Below are positions 9,002 to 17,787 of a stretch of 64,000 nucleotides of DNA, piece after piece (the first letter of the stretch is position 1; each line of letters begins with the position of its first letter). This stretch comes from an uncultured Candidatus Saccharibacteria bacterium (GTDB lineage: Bacteria; Patescibacteriota; Saccharimonadia; Saccharimonadales; UBA4665), in assembly GCA_937892705.1 (NCBI GenBank), contig CALBGR010000017.1, positions 62,001-126,000 on the forward strand, in the 5' to 3' direction. The translations under genes were made by a program, and so were the position numbers. The notes beneath the pieces were generated by a model. The model made no database searches, was not told the origin of the DNA, and saw nothing but the letters and a program-made list of their open reading frames with translations.

Positions 9002-10534
9002 TTATATCAATTTGTTTTTTTCACTTTCTTGTTTTTTCTTAAAAGGGCGAAGGTATTGCTTGAGAATAGTAGCTTTTTTCTCACCAACGACTTTTTCAAG
9101 CTCCCAATCTCGAGCCTGTATAACACCTCGCACACTGCCAAAGGTTCTTAGAAGCTTCTTGCGTGTTGCCGGACCAATAGTTGGTATATCGTCGAGTACA
9201 CTTGCTGTTTGGCGGTTAGTTTTCAGCACTGAGTGATATGACACTGCAAAGCGATGGGACTCATCGCGAATCCGTTGCAATAATTTTATGAGGTTTGTGC
9301 TGTGAGGTACATTTATTAATATAAAGTCTTCACTCTCACTCATAAACCCACCTAGTTTATGGAGTACGTCCTTATTAAGTACCACGTTTGAGCGACCTTT
9401 GGCAATTACTATTTGCTCTTCACGCTTTGCAAGACCAATAAATGGGATTTTGTCGCAATTTGCTTCATCACGCGCCCGGATCGCTGCATCAAGTTGACCT
9501 TTGCCGCCATCAATAAGTACTAAATCAGGCTTGCCCCACGCTTTTATATTTTTCTCACTCAGACGCCGTTTGAGTGTCTCGTGCATATTATAAAAATCAT
9601 CATTTTGATTTTTCTTAGTTTTGAATTTTCTATACTCGCTTTTGTTGCTCACACCATTTGTAAACACTACCATACTCGCCACCACATCACTACCTTGCAT
9701 ATGCGAGATATCATACCCTTCAATTCGCCTTGGAAAATCCGATAGACTCAATAAATCTACTAGTTCATTTAACGCATGATCTTTGCTGATATCCAGAAAC
9801 TCTTTGTCACTAAATATTACTTGTTTATTGAGATTTTGCAGTGCAAATAGCTGGTTGCGAAGCTTTGCTGCAAGCTCAAAATTCGATTCTTTCGCAGCTT
9901 TTTTCATGTCCCGTTCAATTTCTTTCAAAACACTTGTCCGCTTGCCTTCAATAACTGCCATCAGTTTCCGCAAATTTGCACGATATTCCTCAAGACTTGT
10001 TTTACCTTCTTCCAAACCTGGATCAAGCTTCAGATGATAATACAAGGAAGCGCGTTTTTGTCCTGGAACTCGCTTGGTAGCATATGGAAAAATTTTGCGA
10101 AGCGCCCGCAACGCCTGACGCACACTTGTAGCACTTAAATATGGCCCAAAATATTTCGCTCCGTCATCTACCGGTCTGCGAGTAGTACTTACTGTAGGGT
10201 AATCACTATCATAATCAATACGAATATATGTCATTGATTTGTCATCACGCAGCAAAATGTTGTACTGCGGCATATAACGGCGAATCATCTCGGCCTCTAA
10301 AAACAAAGCCTCGATTTCGCTGTCTACCACCATCCAGTCAACATCAGCAATTTCTGCAACCAATGCTTCAGTTTTTGGATCACGTCCACGAGACTTCTGG
10401 AAATACTGCCGTACACGATTTTTTAAGACTGCCGCCTTACCAACATAGATAATCTTGCCTGATGCGTTCTTATGAAAATATACTCCTGGAGCAGCAGGCA
10501 ATTCTTTTAACTTTTCTTTAAGCTTCTCGGTCAC
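9002..10534 (-). CDS. uvrC: Excinuclease ABC subunit C
   Basis: About 510 aa from a GTG at 10534; an ATG at 10564 would add 10 residues (MPYFRRYNKR) overlapping the upstream gene and has no ribosome-binding site. Domains in order: GIY-YIG nuclease ('PAAPGVYFHK...IIYVGKAAVLKNRVRQYF'), UVR motif near residues 205-240, RNase H-like C-terminal nuclease ('IEGYDISHMQGSDVVASMVVF', 'LVLIDGGKGQL') and a short helix-hairpin-helix end ('IPTIGPATRKKLLRTFGSV'). UvrC makes the dual incisions in nucleotide excision repair. It is somewhat shorter than the ~600 aa of E. coli. uvrA is also in this window. Confidence 0.93.
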   Translation of the reverse strand: MTEKLKEKLKELPAAPGVYFHKNASGKIIYVGKAAVLKNRVRQYFQKSRGRDPKTEALVAEIADVDWMVVDSEIEALFLEAEMIRRYMPQYNILLRDDKSMTYIRIDYDSDYPTVSTTRRPVDDGAKYFGPYLSATSVRQALRALRKIFPYATKRVPGQKRASLYYHLKLDPGLEEGKTSLEEYRANLRKLMAVIEGKRTSVLKEIERDMKKAAKESNFELAAKLRNQLFALQNLNKQVIFSDKEFLDISKDHALNELVDLLSLSDFPRRIEGYDISHMQGSDVVASMVVFTNGVSNKSEYRKFKTKKNQNDDFYNMHETLKRRLSEKNIKAWGKPDLVLIDGGKGQLDAAIRARDEANCDKIPFIGLAKREEQIVIAKGRSNVVLNKDVLHKLGGFMSESEDFILINVPHSTNLIKLLQRIRDESHRFAVSYHSVLKTNRQTASVLDDIPTIGPATRKKLLRTFGSVRGVIQARDWELEKVVGEKKATILKQYLRPFKKKQESEKNKLI

Positions 10535-10541
10535 TCTTTTA

Positions 10542-11084
10542 TTATACCGCCTGAAGTAAGGCATGGAGCTTCATGGTAGTATTGTAATTGCGAATTGTCA
10601 TCTGCTTATAGCAGTGCATATTTGCTAATTTACCAGTTTTCGACCTATTAAAAGCCTTAAACTCCACTGCTTGATACAGCGCACCTTCGCCTTTTTCTAA
10701 AATTTCAATATCTGGCTTTAGCTCACCAATTTCTGCGATTATGTCGCGAATATTATACGGCGGAATTAAAAACAGCGTATTGTACTTCCACTCAGGATTA
10801 CTGCCCCATCCTTTAGGCATTTGCTTTACTATCGTTGCCATATCATCCTTAGAAAGTACTACTGCTTTTATCTCAAGATTACATGTCTGCTTAATAGTAT
10901 CGGTAATTGTTTTTGCTAGTTTTTCTTTGTCAGTTTCACCAGACGAGAAAATCACATTTCCACTATTTATATAAGTAGAAACATTTGCAAATCCAGCAGA
11001 CTCAACTGCGGTTTTTAGATCTGACATTTTTATAAGGCTCTTGCCGCCTACATTCACTCCACGAAGTAATGCTACGTATCTCAC
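10542..11084 (-). CDS. DUF1697 family protein
   Basis: 180 aa from a GTG at 11084 whose GTGA overlaps the TGA stop of trhO, a typical translational-coupling arrangement; a start at 11108 is also open. The opening 'RYVALLRGVNVGGKSLIKMSDL' and 'STYINSGNVIFSS' are diagnostic of DUF1697, a small family of unknown biochemical role. It is placed between trhO and uvrC in one probable transcript. Confidence 0.88.
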   Translation of the reverse strand: MRYVALLRGVNVGGKSLIKMSDLKTAVESAGFANVSTYINSGNVIFSSGETDKEKLAKTITDTIKQTCNLEIKAVVLSKDDMATIVKQMPKGWGSNPEWKYNTLFLIPPYNIRDIIAEIGELKPDIEILEKGEGALYQAVEFKAFNRSKTGKLANMHCYKQMTIRNYNTTMKLHALLQAV

Positions 11085-11974
11085 ACCGCGACAGCAACCT
11101 TTCGGCATTCTTCCGTATGATAAAGATTGTCCGGGTTTTGTTTACATTTTTCACACACTAATACCAACCGATTGCATGACACATTCGCACAGTTTTCATA
11201 GTTGCTTGTCTTGGCTTTACAATGCGTACACTTGCCGATATCTTTAGCTTTATCAGAAAACTTTTGAACCATACGGTTATCGAAAATATACAGGCTACCT
11301 TCCCACAATCCTTCATCGCCATATTTTTCACCATACTTCACGATACCACCATCGATTTGATACACCTCTTTAAAGCCACGCTTTTTCATTAATGCGCTTA
11401 AAATCTCGCAGCGAATTCCACCAGTGCAATAAGTAACGACTGGCTTATCTTTTAAGTCATCATACTTATCGCTTTCAATCTCTTTTAGGAAGTCACGTGT
11501 TGTGCGGGTATCAGGTACAACGGCATTTTTAAATTTGCCGATCGCCGCTTCATACGCATTGCGACCATCGAAGAATACAACTTCGTCGCCACGTTCTTCT
11601 ACGAGCTTATGGACCTCCTCGGGTTTTAAGTGCCTACCTCCACCAACAACCCCATTTTCGTTCACTTCAATCTCATCAGGCACATCAAAGGCAACCAGCT
11701 CTGGGCGCACTTTGACACTTAAACGCGGAAAGTCATTGCCGGTACCATCACTCCATTTATACACAATACCTTTAAAAATCACTGAGCGATTCATCTCGCG
11801 TTTGTATTCACGCAAGTCCTCAATATCACCGCCCAATGTGCCATTAATACCGTGCTTACTAACAATAATTCTGCCCTTTAAATTCAAGCGCCTGCACAGC
11901 TCTTTTTGCCAGCGCATAGTCATTTCCGGATCAGCAACCGGTACAAATTTGTAATATAAAATCACCTTATTCAT
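11081..11974 (-). CDS. trhO: tRNA uridine(34) hydroxylase TrhO (YceA, rhodanese domain)
   Basis: 297 aa from the ATG at 11974 (MNKVILYYKF). An N-terminal acylphosphatase-like domain is followed by a rhodanese domain with active-site loop 'VTYCTGGIRCEIL' and a C-terminal Cys-rich zinc-binding part (CTHCKAKT, CANVSCNRL, CEKCKQ). TrhO makes 5-hydroxyuridine at wobble U34 of certain tRNAs in an oxygen-dependent reaction. A TATAAT box (11984-11989) lies 9 nt before this ATG, which favours 11974 over the ATG two codons earlier. Confidence 0.93.
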   Translation of the reverse strand: MNKVILYYKFVPVADPEMTMRWQKELCRRLNLKGRIIVSKHGINGTLGGDIEDLREYKREMNRSVIFKGIVYKWSDGTGNDFPRLSVKVRPELVAFDVPDEIEVNENGVVGGGRHLKPEEVHKLVEERGDEVVFFDGRNAYEAAIGKFKNAVVPDTRTTRDFLKEIESDKYDDLKDKPVVTYCTGGIRCEILSALMKKRGFKEVYQIDGGIVKYGEKYGDEGLWEGSLYIFDNRMVQKFSDKAKDIGKCTHCKAKTSNYENCANVSCNRLVLVCEKCKQNPDNLYHTEECRKVAVAV

Positions 11975-11983
11975 CAGCAAATT

Positions 11984-11989
11984 ATTATA
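11984..11989 (-). promoter_or_regulatory. -10 box of trhO
   Basis: Consensus TATAAT on the minus strand, 9 nt before the trhO ATG; no Shine-Dalgarno between. Confidence 0.6.
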
Positions 11990-12039
11990 GCAAACTTTAG
12001 TACTGAATTAATAACTCGAGTCAGCTAAAAACCTATAGA

Positions 12040-12786
12040 CTATTGCTTGGTTGGGTTATGTCCTTGTTCTTTGTCTTCAAATTCTTTTTTACCACCTGGA
12101 CGCTGTTCTTCTTCCTGTGTACCTTCTTCAGCAGAACTTTCATGTTCAGATTCTACAGCCGATTCATCACCTGGCCCTGCGTCACCGCCCGCCGCTTCGT
12201 TTGCAGCAGCAATCGCGCTTGGCTCAAAGACAGTAGCAAGTGTAGTGTTTTCATCCGTTTTCACAGTTACACCTTTTGGCACAATAAGATCAGCGACAGT
12301 AGCATGATCACCTACTTCGACTAATTTCTCACCGTCAAATTCCAGTGCCTCAGGCAAGTCTTTTGGTAAAGCTTCTACTTCAACCGTTTCAATATTGTGT
12401 AGCACAACCAACCCGGCTCGTTCTGCAGGAGTAGACTGATTTTCTTCACTTAATTTTATACGTACTGGCACTTCAGCGCTCACCTTTTCATCTGCGCGAA
12501 CCGCGTTAAATACAACATGCGTAATAAGCTGGTTTCTCGGATGCAAACTCACATCCTTAATAAGGGTAGTATATGTCTTATCGCCGACTTTTATTTGTAC
12601 TGGATGATTTTTTCCTGCTTGTTTGTACGTTTTTTGAATATCCAAATGTGAACCCATTACAACAATTGATGGTTTACCGTGATCATGGATAACAGCGGGA
12701 ACTTGACCTTCACGACGTAACCTATTCAATCCTTTACCCACTACTTCGCGTGGAGCAAGTGTTAAAGTAATCTTCTCCTGTGACAT
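12040..12786 (-). CDS. rplY: 50S ribosomal protein L25 (Ctc/TL5 type)
   Basis: 248 aa. The N-terminal 5S rRNA-binding domain ('LTLAPREVVGKGLNRLRREGQVPAVIHDHGK') is followed by the C-terminal beta domain of the long Ctc form ('VVLHNIETVEVEALPKDLPE'), then a ~45-residue acidic Glu/Gln/Ser-rich tail that is longer than usual. L25 binds 5S rRNA in the large subunit. The ATG is preceded by a strong AAGGAGGGA ribosome-binding site, unlike the leaderless neighbours. Confidence 0.93.
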   Translation of the reverse strand: MSQEKITLTLAPREVVGKGLNRLRREGQVPAVIHDHGKPSIVVMGSHLDIQKTYKQAGKNHPVQIKVGDKTYTTLIKDVSLHPRNQLITHVVFNAVRADEKVSAEVPVRIKLSEENQSTPAERAGLVVLHNIETVEVEALPKDLPEALEFDGEKLVEVGDHATVADLIVPKGVTVKTDENTTLATVFEPSAIAAANEAAGGDAGPGDESAVESEHESSAEEGTQEEEQRPGGKKEFEDKEQGHNPTKQ

Positions 12787-12889
12787 GCGTTCCCTCCTTA
12801 CCTTAATCAGGTATCAATTAATAACATCTCACTCTTTTATTGTAACAAAAGTGTAGACTCATTTATGTAAAGCGAGTAAGCTAATAGAG

Positions 12890-13570
12890 ATGCTTGAAAT
12901 TTTCCAAACGGTTGCGCTTTTCGGTATTGACCCAGAAGCAATTGCAAAAGCAGGGCTTTGGCTTATTGCCTTAATTATCTTTACTGAATCAGGACTTCTT
13001 GTAGGATTTTTCCTACCTGGCGACACTTTGCTGATCGCAGCCGGCGTATTAGCTTCCCAAGGTGTTCTTCCAATTGAATGGACCATTATCACGATCGCCA
13101 CTGCTGCAATTGTTGGTGACAACGTTGGATATACCATCGGCCAATATTCTGGCAAACGACTATTTCATAAAAAAGACGGTATCTTATTCCGGCACGAATA
13201 TGTAGAACAAGCACAAGTCTTTTACGAGAAACACGGTGGCAAAACCATTATTTTGGCTCGGTTTATACCGATCATTCGCACCTTCGCACCAATGGTTGCC
13301 GGCATTGGCAAAATGCCTCGTAGCAGGTTTTTCTTTTACAACGTAATTGGCGCAATCATTTGGAGCACCAGTGTAACCTTACTTGGCTACTGGGTTGGTA
13401 GCAAAATCCCAGGCATTGGCAACTATTTAGAATATGCGATTATCTTTGTAGTTTCTATGTCACTGCTACCAGCAGCTTGGCATATTATCCGCGACCCAAA
13501 ATCTCGTCAGATGATACTAGCAAAACTTAAAAAACTCAAAAAAAGACAACGTCGCCACCCTAACTTGTAG
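12890..13570 (+). CDS. DedA family membrane protein
   Basis: 226 aa. It contains the DedA/SNARE-associated pattern: 'FTESGLLVGFFLPGDTLLIAAGVLA', 'GDNVGYTIGQYSG', 'FYEKHGGKTIILARFIPIIRTFAPMVAGIGKMPRSRFFFYNVIGAIIW'. DedA proteins act in lipid or lipid-carrier transport across the membrane (undecaprenyl phosphate or phospholipid flipping in characterised members). The protein ends in a basic tail. Its 3' end overlaps the convergent neighbour by 11 bp. Confidence 0.92.
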   Translation: MLEIFQTVALFGIDPEAIAKAGLWLIALIIFTESGLLVGFFLPGDTLLIAAGVLASQGVLPIEWTIITIATAAIVGDNVGYTIGQYSGKRLFHKKDGILFRHEYVEQAQVFYEKHGGKTIILARFIPIIRTFAPMVAGIGKMPRSRFFFYNVIGAIIWSTSVTLLGYWVGSKIPGIGNYLEYAIIFVVSMSLLPAAWHIIRDPKSRQMILAKLKKLKKRQRRHPNL

Positions 13571-14153
13571 ATAAACGCCGCAAATATTGTTCTAATTTTC
13601 TAAAAGAATAAACATCTATTGGATAAATACCTTCAATATCATCGATGCTTGGCGCCGTAGGTAAAATTAGCTCCAAGCTATCGTGTATTTCATCCTCGTA
13701 TAACTCTGTTTCCCGTGTTAATACACGCCCACTAAAAGCAATGACTGCACCGCCGCGCTCTTCGTATGCTTCATTTATGCAATCACCTCGTTGATAATCC
13801 TGCACTTCGTCCATTTCTGCATATTCCAAAGCAGCATGAATCACATCAATTTTACTCTCTTTAATCTTTTGAATAACAGCTGGATCCAGTGGTGACTTTT
13901 CTAACTTTCTAAAACGATAATTGGGTACTGTATAAAACTGTTTCTGATCCGGTACCTTGCCCGAAAACCTACCATCACGTGCAAGTCGATACACTGACTC
14001 TAAACTAGCACCATGCGCACAGGCGATACTTCCAATAGTACGTGGAACACGCTCTCTTTCACCTACAACTATGATGTTCGGCCTCACTAAGGCTGTCACT
14101 TTTGTAAGTGAAGAGACCTCACATGAATTACTTCGTCGCCTTCTAACCGCCAT
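13560..14153 (-). CDS. Hypothetical protein, possible helix-turn-helix
   Basis: 197 aa, family not recognised. A segment 'TIGSIACAHGASLESVYRLARDGRFSGKV' (about residues 41-69) looks like a helix-turn-helix of the excisionase/MerR kind, followed by an acidic C-terminal half. The start at 14153 is supported by TGA-TATAAT (14159-14164) only 5 nt before the ATG. A role in DNA binding is inference. Confidence 0.55.
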   Translation of the reverse strand: MAVRRRRSNSCEVSSLTKVTALVRPNIIVVGERERVPRTIGSIACAHGASLESVYRLARDGRFSGKVPDQKQFYTVPNYRFRKLEKSPLDPAVIQKIKESKIDVIHAALEYAEMDEVQDYQRGDCINEAYEERGGAVIAFSGRVLTRETELYEDEIHDSLELILPTAPSIDDIEGIYPIDVYSFRKLEQYLRRLSTS

Positions 14154-14158
14154 ACTTA

Positions 14159-14164
14159 ATTATA
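14159..14164 (-). promoter_or_regulatory. Extended -10 TGA-TATAAT
   Basis: Consensus extended -10 on the minus strand, 5 nt before the ATG at 14153. The rest of the interval up to uvrA (14165-14311) is AT-rich with no gene seen. Confidence 0.6.
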
Positions 14165-14311
14165 TCATGAATTATAAATAACAGCGATTTTACGGTATAC
14201 GTACGCAAATAATGTATTTAAATATATTTCATTAACTATAATTAATTATTTAAGAATATAATAAAAACAACTTTAACTACATCTGTAAAACCTAGAAATA
14301 TAAATATTAAA

Positions 14312-17122
14312 TTATATTAACTTTTTAAGAAATTGACCAGTGTAGCTCTCAGGCACTTGAGCAATTTGTTCTGGCGTACCCGTCGCAATAACACGTCCGC
14401 CGCCGCTTCCACCTTCAGGCCCCATGTCAATAACATAATCAGCAGATTTTATAACATCCAAATTATGCTCAATAATTACCATACTATTGCCAGCATCTAC
14501 AAGCGCATGAATTACTTTGAGTAGCTTATCGACATCAGCCATATGCAGTCCAGTAGTAGGCTCGTCTAAGATATACAGTGTACGCCCTGTTGCACGACGA
14601 GATAACTCAGTCGCAAGTTTTACACGCTGCGCTTCACCGCCAGAAAGTTGAGTCGCAGGTTGACCGAGTGTTATATAACCTAGTCCTACATCAACCATTG
14701 TTTGCAACTTTTTCGCAATTGCTGGAATATTCGCAAAAAACTCCAACCCTTGCTCACATGTCATCTCCAAAACATCGCTAATTGTTTTGCCTTTATAGTG
14801 AATTTCTAAAGCCTCACGATTATAGCGCTTACCATGACACACTTCGCACGGCACATACACATCAGGCAAAAAATGCATTTCAATCTTGATAATGCCGTCA
14901 CCAGCACAGTTCTCACAACGACCACCTTTTACATTGAAACTGAACCGACCTGGCCCATACCCACGCAGCTTAGCTTCAGGGGTATTTGCGAACAATTCGC
15001 GAATTGGCGTAAACAAACCAGTATACGTTGCTGGATTTGAACGAGGTGTCCGGCCGATAGGTGATTGATCAATCACAATTGCCTTGTCCAACTCTTTAAT
15101 TCCCTCAATATCGTCGTGTTTGCCCGGTACAGTATTGGCTCGATGTAACCGTGCTTGCAGCTCCTTCGCCAAAATATCATTAATCAGACTCGATTTACCT
15201 GAACCAGACACACCGCTCACTACCACCAGCTTGCCAAGTGGGATTTTCACATCAACGCTTTGCAGGTTGTGTTCTCGTGCACCCTTAATCACCAAGCTTT
15301 TTCCGTTGCCGGGACGACGCTTCTTTGGTACCTCAATAGTAAGATCACCGTTTAGGTATTTACCCGTTATGCTCTTTGGATTATTGGCAACCTCTTCTGG
15401 GGTACCATGAGCAACAACCCGACCACCATGCACACCGGCACCCGGCCCGATATCAATTAAATAATCAGCAGCTCGAATCGTATCTTCGTCATGCTCGACA
15501 ACAATTACTGTATTACCAAGGTCTCGTAAATGCTTCAGTGTCTGGATCAAACGCTCATTATCCCGCTGATGCAACCCAATACTTGGCTCATCAAGTACAT
15601 ACAATACACCTTGTAGCCCTGAACCAATTTGTGTCGCTAAACGTATACGCTGCGCCTCACCCCCAGACAGGGTATTTGCACTTCGATGCAGTGTTAAGTA
15701 ATTCAAGCCAACGTCTTGTAGAAAACTTAATCGCGCACGAATTTCCTTTAGAATTTGCTGGGCGATTTGCATTTCCTGATCGCTCAAATGCAATTCATCA
15801 AGCCACCCCAGTGCATCGTCAATCGACATCTGACTCACGTCCATTATGGACTTACCGTGCACTGTAATTGCAAGCACTTCAGGCTTGAGTCGCAAACCAT
15901 GACACTTATAGCAATCACGCTGCTGCATAAAACGTTCAATGTCTTTGCGTATAAAATCACTTTCGGTTTCTTTATGACGCCGCTCTAAATTTGGTATCAC
16001 ACCTTCAAAAGTTGTCTCAAAATGTCTGCCCCCGCCTAGCGGTATCTTGTACTTTTCATTGCCAGTACCGTACAAAAGCCGATGTAGATTTTCTTTGCTA
16101 ATATTTGCTGTTGGCTCATGAATACTAAACCCATACCTGTCAGCCACGGCTTTAATTTTCTTCATGTACCATGCATCTGTATTGATGCGGTTAAACGGTC
16201 TGATTGCACCTTCAGCAATAGTAAGACGACCATTTGGAATCACAAGCTCTGGATCAACCTCAAGTCGCGAACCTAGACCAGTACAAATCGGACAAGCGCC
16301 ATGCGGACTATTAAAACTAAACGTGCGCGGCTCTAGTTCTGGGATAGTAATTTCCGGATGTTCTGGACAAGCATACGCCAAAGAGTACTCAAATTCTTCA
16401 TTCGTATCAGCATTAACAACACGAATACGTTCATCACCCACCTCTAAAGCCTGTTCTATACTTTGCGCTAAACGACTACGATTCGCTTCGTCATTTATAA
16501 GACGGTCGACTACTATATTGATGGTGTGTTTGTAGTTTTTATCAAGCGCTGGAAACTCATCTAAGGCATAAATAACGCCGTCTACCTGCGCACGCGCAAA
16601 ACCGGCACGACTATACTGCTCCGGGATATGCTCAAAAGCACCTTTTTTATCAGTCACCACAGGCGCAAGAATCATGAGACGAGCACCTTCTGGTATCGCT
16701 GCAACTTGATCAATAATCGCTTGGGTTGTTTGACGAGTAACCGCACGTCCACACTCTGGACAATGCGGTACACCAATCCGCGCAAATAACAAACGCAAAT
16801 AATCATAAATTTCAGTCACTGTTGCTACCGTACTGCGTGGATTTCTGCTCGTTGACTTCTGATCGATGCTAATAGCCGGCGATAGTCCATCAATTTGGTC
16901 AACATCCGGTTTTTCCATAAGACCCAAAAACTGACGGGCATAACTACTAAGACTTTCTACATACCGACGCTGACCTTCTGCATAAATCGTGTCAAAGGCA
17001 AGACTTGATTTTCCAGAACCAGACAAACCAGTAATAACCACCAATTTATTACGTGGCAGTTCTACAGTAATATTTTTGAGATTATGCTCCCGTGCGCCTT
17101 TGATTACGATCTTGTCACTCAT
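14312..17122 (-). CDS. uvrA: Excinuclease ABC subunit A
   Basis: 936 aa, full length. Two ABC ATPase modules with Walker A 'GLSGSGKSSLAFDT' and 'GVSGSGKSSLINDI', signature motifs 'LSGGEAQRIRLATQIG' and 'LSGGEAQRVKLATEL', Walker B 'VLYVLDEPSIGLHQRD' and 'TLYILDEPTTGLHMAD', and zinc-finger modules (CPECGRAV; CENCAGDG...CEVCHGKR). UvrA scans DNA for damage and loads UvrB. A TATAAT box lies 12 nt before the ATG. The gene is divergent from the PGPGW protein gene. Confidence 0.97.
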   Translation of the reverse strand: MSDKIVIKGAREHNLKNITVELPRNKLVVITGLSGSGKSSLAFDTIYAEGQRRYVESLSSYARQFLGLMEKPDVDQIDGLSPAISIDQKSTSRNPRSTVATVTEIYDYLRLLFARIGVPHCPECGRAVTRQTTQAIIDQVAAIPEGARLMILAPVVTDKKGAFEHIPEQYSRAGFARAQVDGVIYALDEFPALDKNYKHTINIVVDRLINDEANRSRLAQSIEQALEVGDERIRVVNADTNEEFEYSLAYACPEHPEITIPELEPRTFSFNSPHGACPICTGLGSRLEVDPELVIPNGRLTIAEGAIRPFNRINTDAWYMKKIKAVADRYGFSIHEPTANISKENLHRLLYGTGNEKYKIPLGGGRHFETTFEGVIPNLERRHKETESDFIRKDIERFMQQRDCYKCHGLRLKPEVLAITVHGKSIMDVSQMSIDDALGWLDELHLSDQEMQIAQQILKEIRARLSFLQDVGLNYLTLHRSANTLSGGEAQRIRLATQIGSGLQGVLYVLDEPSIGLHQRDNERLIQTLKHLRDLGNTVIVVEHDEDTIRAADYLIDIGPGAGVHGGRVVAHGTPEEVANNPKSITGKYLNGDLTIEVPKKRRPGNGKSLVIKGAREHNLQSVDVKIPLGKLVVVSGVSGSGKSSLINDILAKELQARLHRANTVPGKHDDIEGIKELDKAIVIDQSPIGRTPRSNPATYTGLFTPIRELFANTPEAKLRGYGPGRFSFNVKGGRCENCAGDGIIKIEMHFLPDVYVPCEVCHGKRYNREALEIHYKGKTISDVLEMTCEQGLEFFANIPAIAKKLQTMVDVGLGYITLGQPATQLSGGEAQRVKLATELSRRATGRTLYILDEPTTGLHMADVDKLLKVIHALVDAGNSMVIIEHNLDVIKSADYVIDMGPEGGSGGGRVIATGTPEQIAQVPESYTGQFLKKLI

Positions 17123-17191
17123 AAACGGCTTTCCATTATACGCCTGTTAATGTAATTTTTCCACCATTCTCTTGACTTTTCTCTTTTGCGC

Positions 17192-17197
17192 TATACT
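17192..17197 (+). promoter_or_regulatory. -10 box giving a leaderless PGPGW-protein mRNA
   Basis: TATACT 6 nt before the ATG at 17204; TTGACT 14 bp upstream may serve as a close -35. Confidence 0.6.
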
Positions 17198-17203
17198 ACT
17201 TAC

Positions 17204-17470
17204 ATGGCACCACTGAAAAAAGGCTGGTACCGCGTACCAGCAACTATCAGAAAACCTCTCGTATTTATGATTGGATTCGCTATCGTTGGGGCCGGAATTG
17301 TCATGCTCGTCACTCCCGGCCCTGGATGGGCAGCAATATTCTTGGGTTTTGCAATATTAGCTACTGAATTTGCATTTGCCGAAAAGGTACGTGACTGGCT
17401 GGTAGACTTTTTAAAAAACCTCATCGAATTCAGTTTGCATGAACTAAAAAAACCCTGGAAATTACCCTAG
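17204..17470 (+). CDS. PGPGW-motif transmembrane protein (TIGR02611-like)
   Basis: 88 aa from the ATG at 17204 (MAPLKKGW); a start 6 codons earlier would lie across the predicted -10 box. It has two hydrophobic segments separated by 'LVTPGPGWAAIFLGFAILATEF', the hallmark of the PGPGW family of small membrane proteins of unknown function. Confidence 0.85.
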   Translation: MAPLKKGWYRVPATIRKPLVFMIGFAIVGAGIVMLVTPGPGWAAIFLGFAILATEFAFAEKVRDWLVDFLKNLIEFSLHELKKPWKLP

Positions 17471-17515
17471 AGTTTCAATATTAAGCATAACCTTTTTAAA
17501 ATATAATTGATTTAA

Positions 17516-17543
17516 TTGCAATTTAATTTTTTTGATATTATAA
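17516..17543 (+). promoter_or_regulatory. Promoter of the 64-aa membrane protein gene
   Basis: TTGCAA (17516-17521), 16-bp spacer, TATAAT (17538-17543). Unlike most promoters here it leaves a ~40-nt leader that carries a GGGAG ribosome-binding site before the ATG at 17593. Confidence 0.6.
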
Positions 17544-17592
17544 TGCGGCTTAAATAGATAACTCTTTAAAAAATTAAAAACGGGAGCCGCAC

Positions 17593-17787
17593 ATGCAAGA
17601 ACTACTAGTACTTGGGTTAATACCTGGAACTGATATTCAAATTACATTTTTCGCTTGGTTGTTTTTTGTGTGCACGCTCATTATTTGGATCATGGGTATG
17701 ATTGCCCATCGACATCGACTCTTTACCGCTCTATTAATCACTTTGCTGATTGTGCAAGAAACTCGTATTCGTCAGGTGCAGGCATAA
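17593..17787 (+). CDS. Small membrane protein, 64 aa
   Basis: Two hydrophobic stretches (about residues 17-37 and 42-56) separated by a His/Arg turn (AHRHR). A clear Shine-Dalgarno (CGGGAGCC) and a good promoter support expression. Its last 50 bp overlap the convergent sbcB gene. Family not recognised. Confidence 0.6.
   Translation: MQELLVLGLIPGTDIQITFFAWLFFVCTLIIWIMGMIAHRHRLFTALLITLLIVQETRIRQVQA

Noticed and set aside
12043..12324. Plus-strand open frames over the rplY tail and over many other genes
   Set aside because: They are shadow frames of low-complexity or conserved minus-strand genes, without ribosome-binding sites or recognisable domains.
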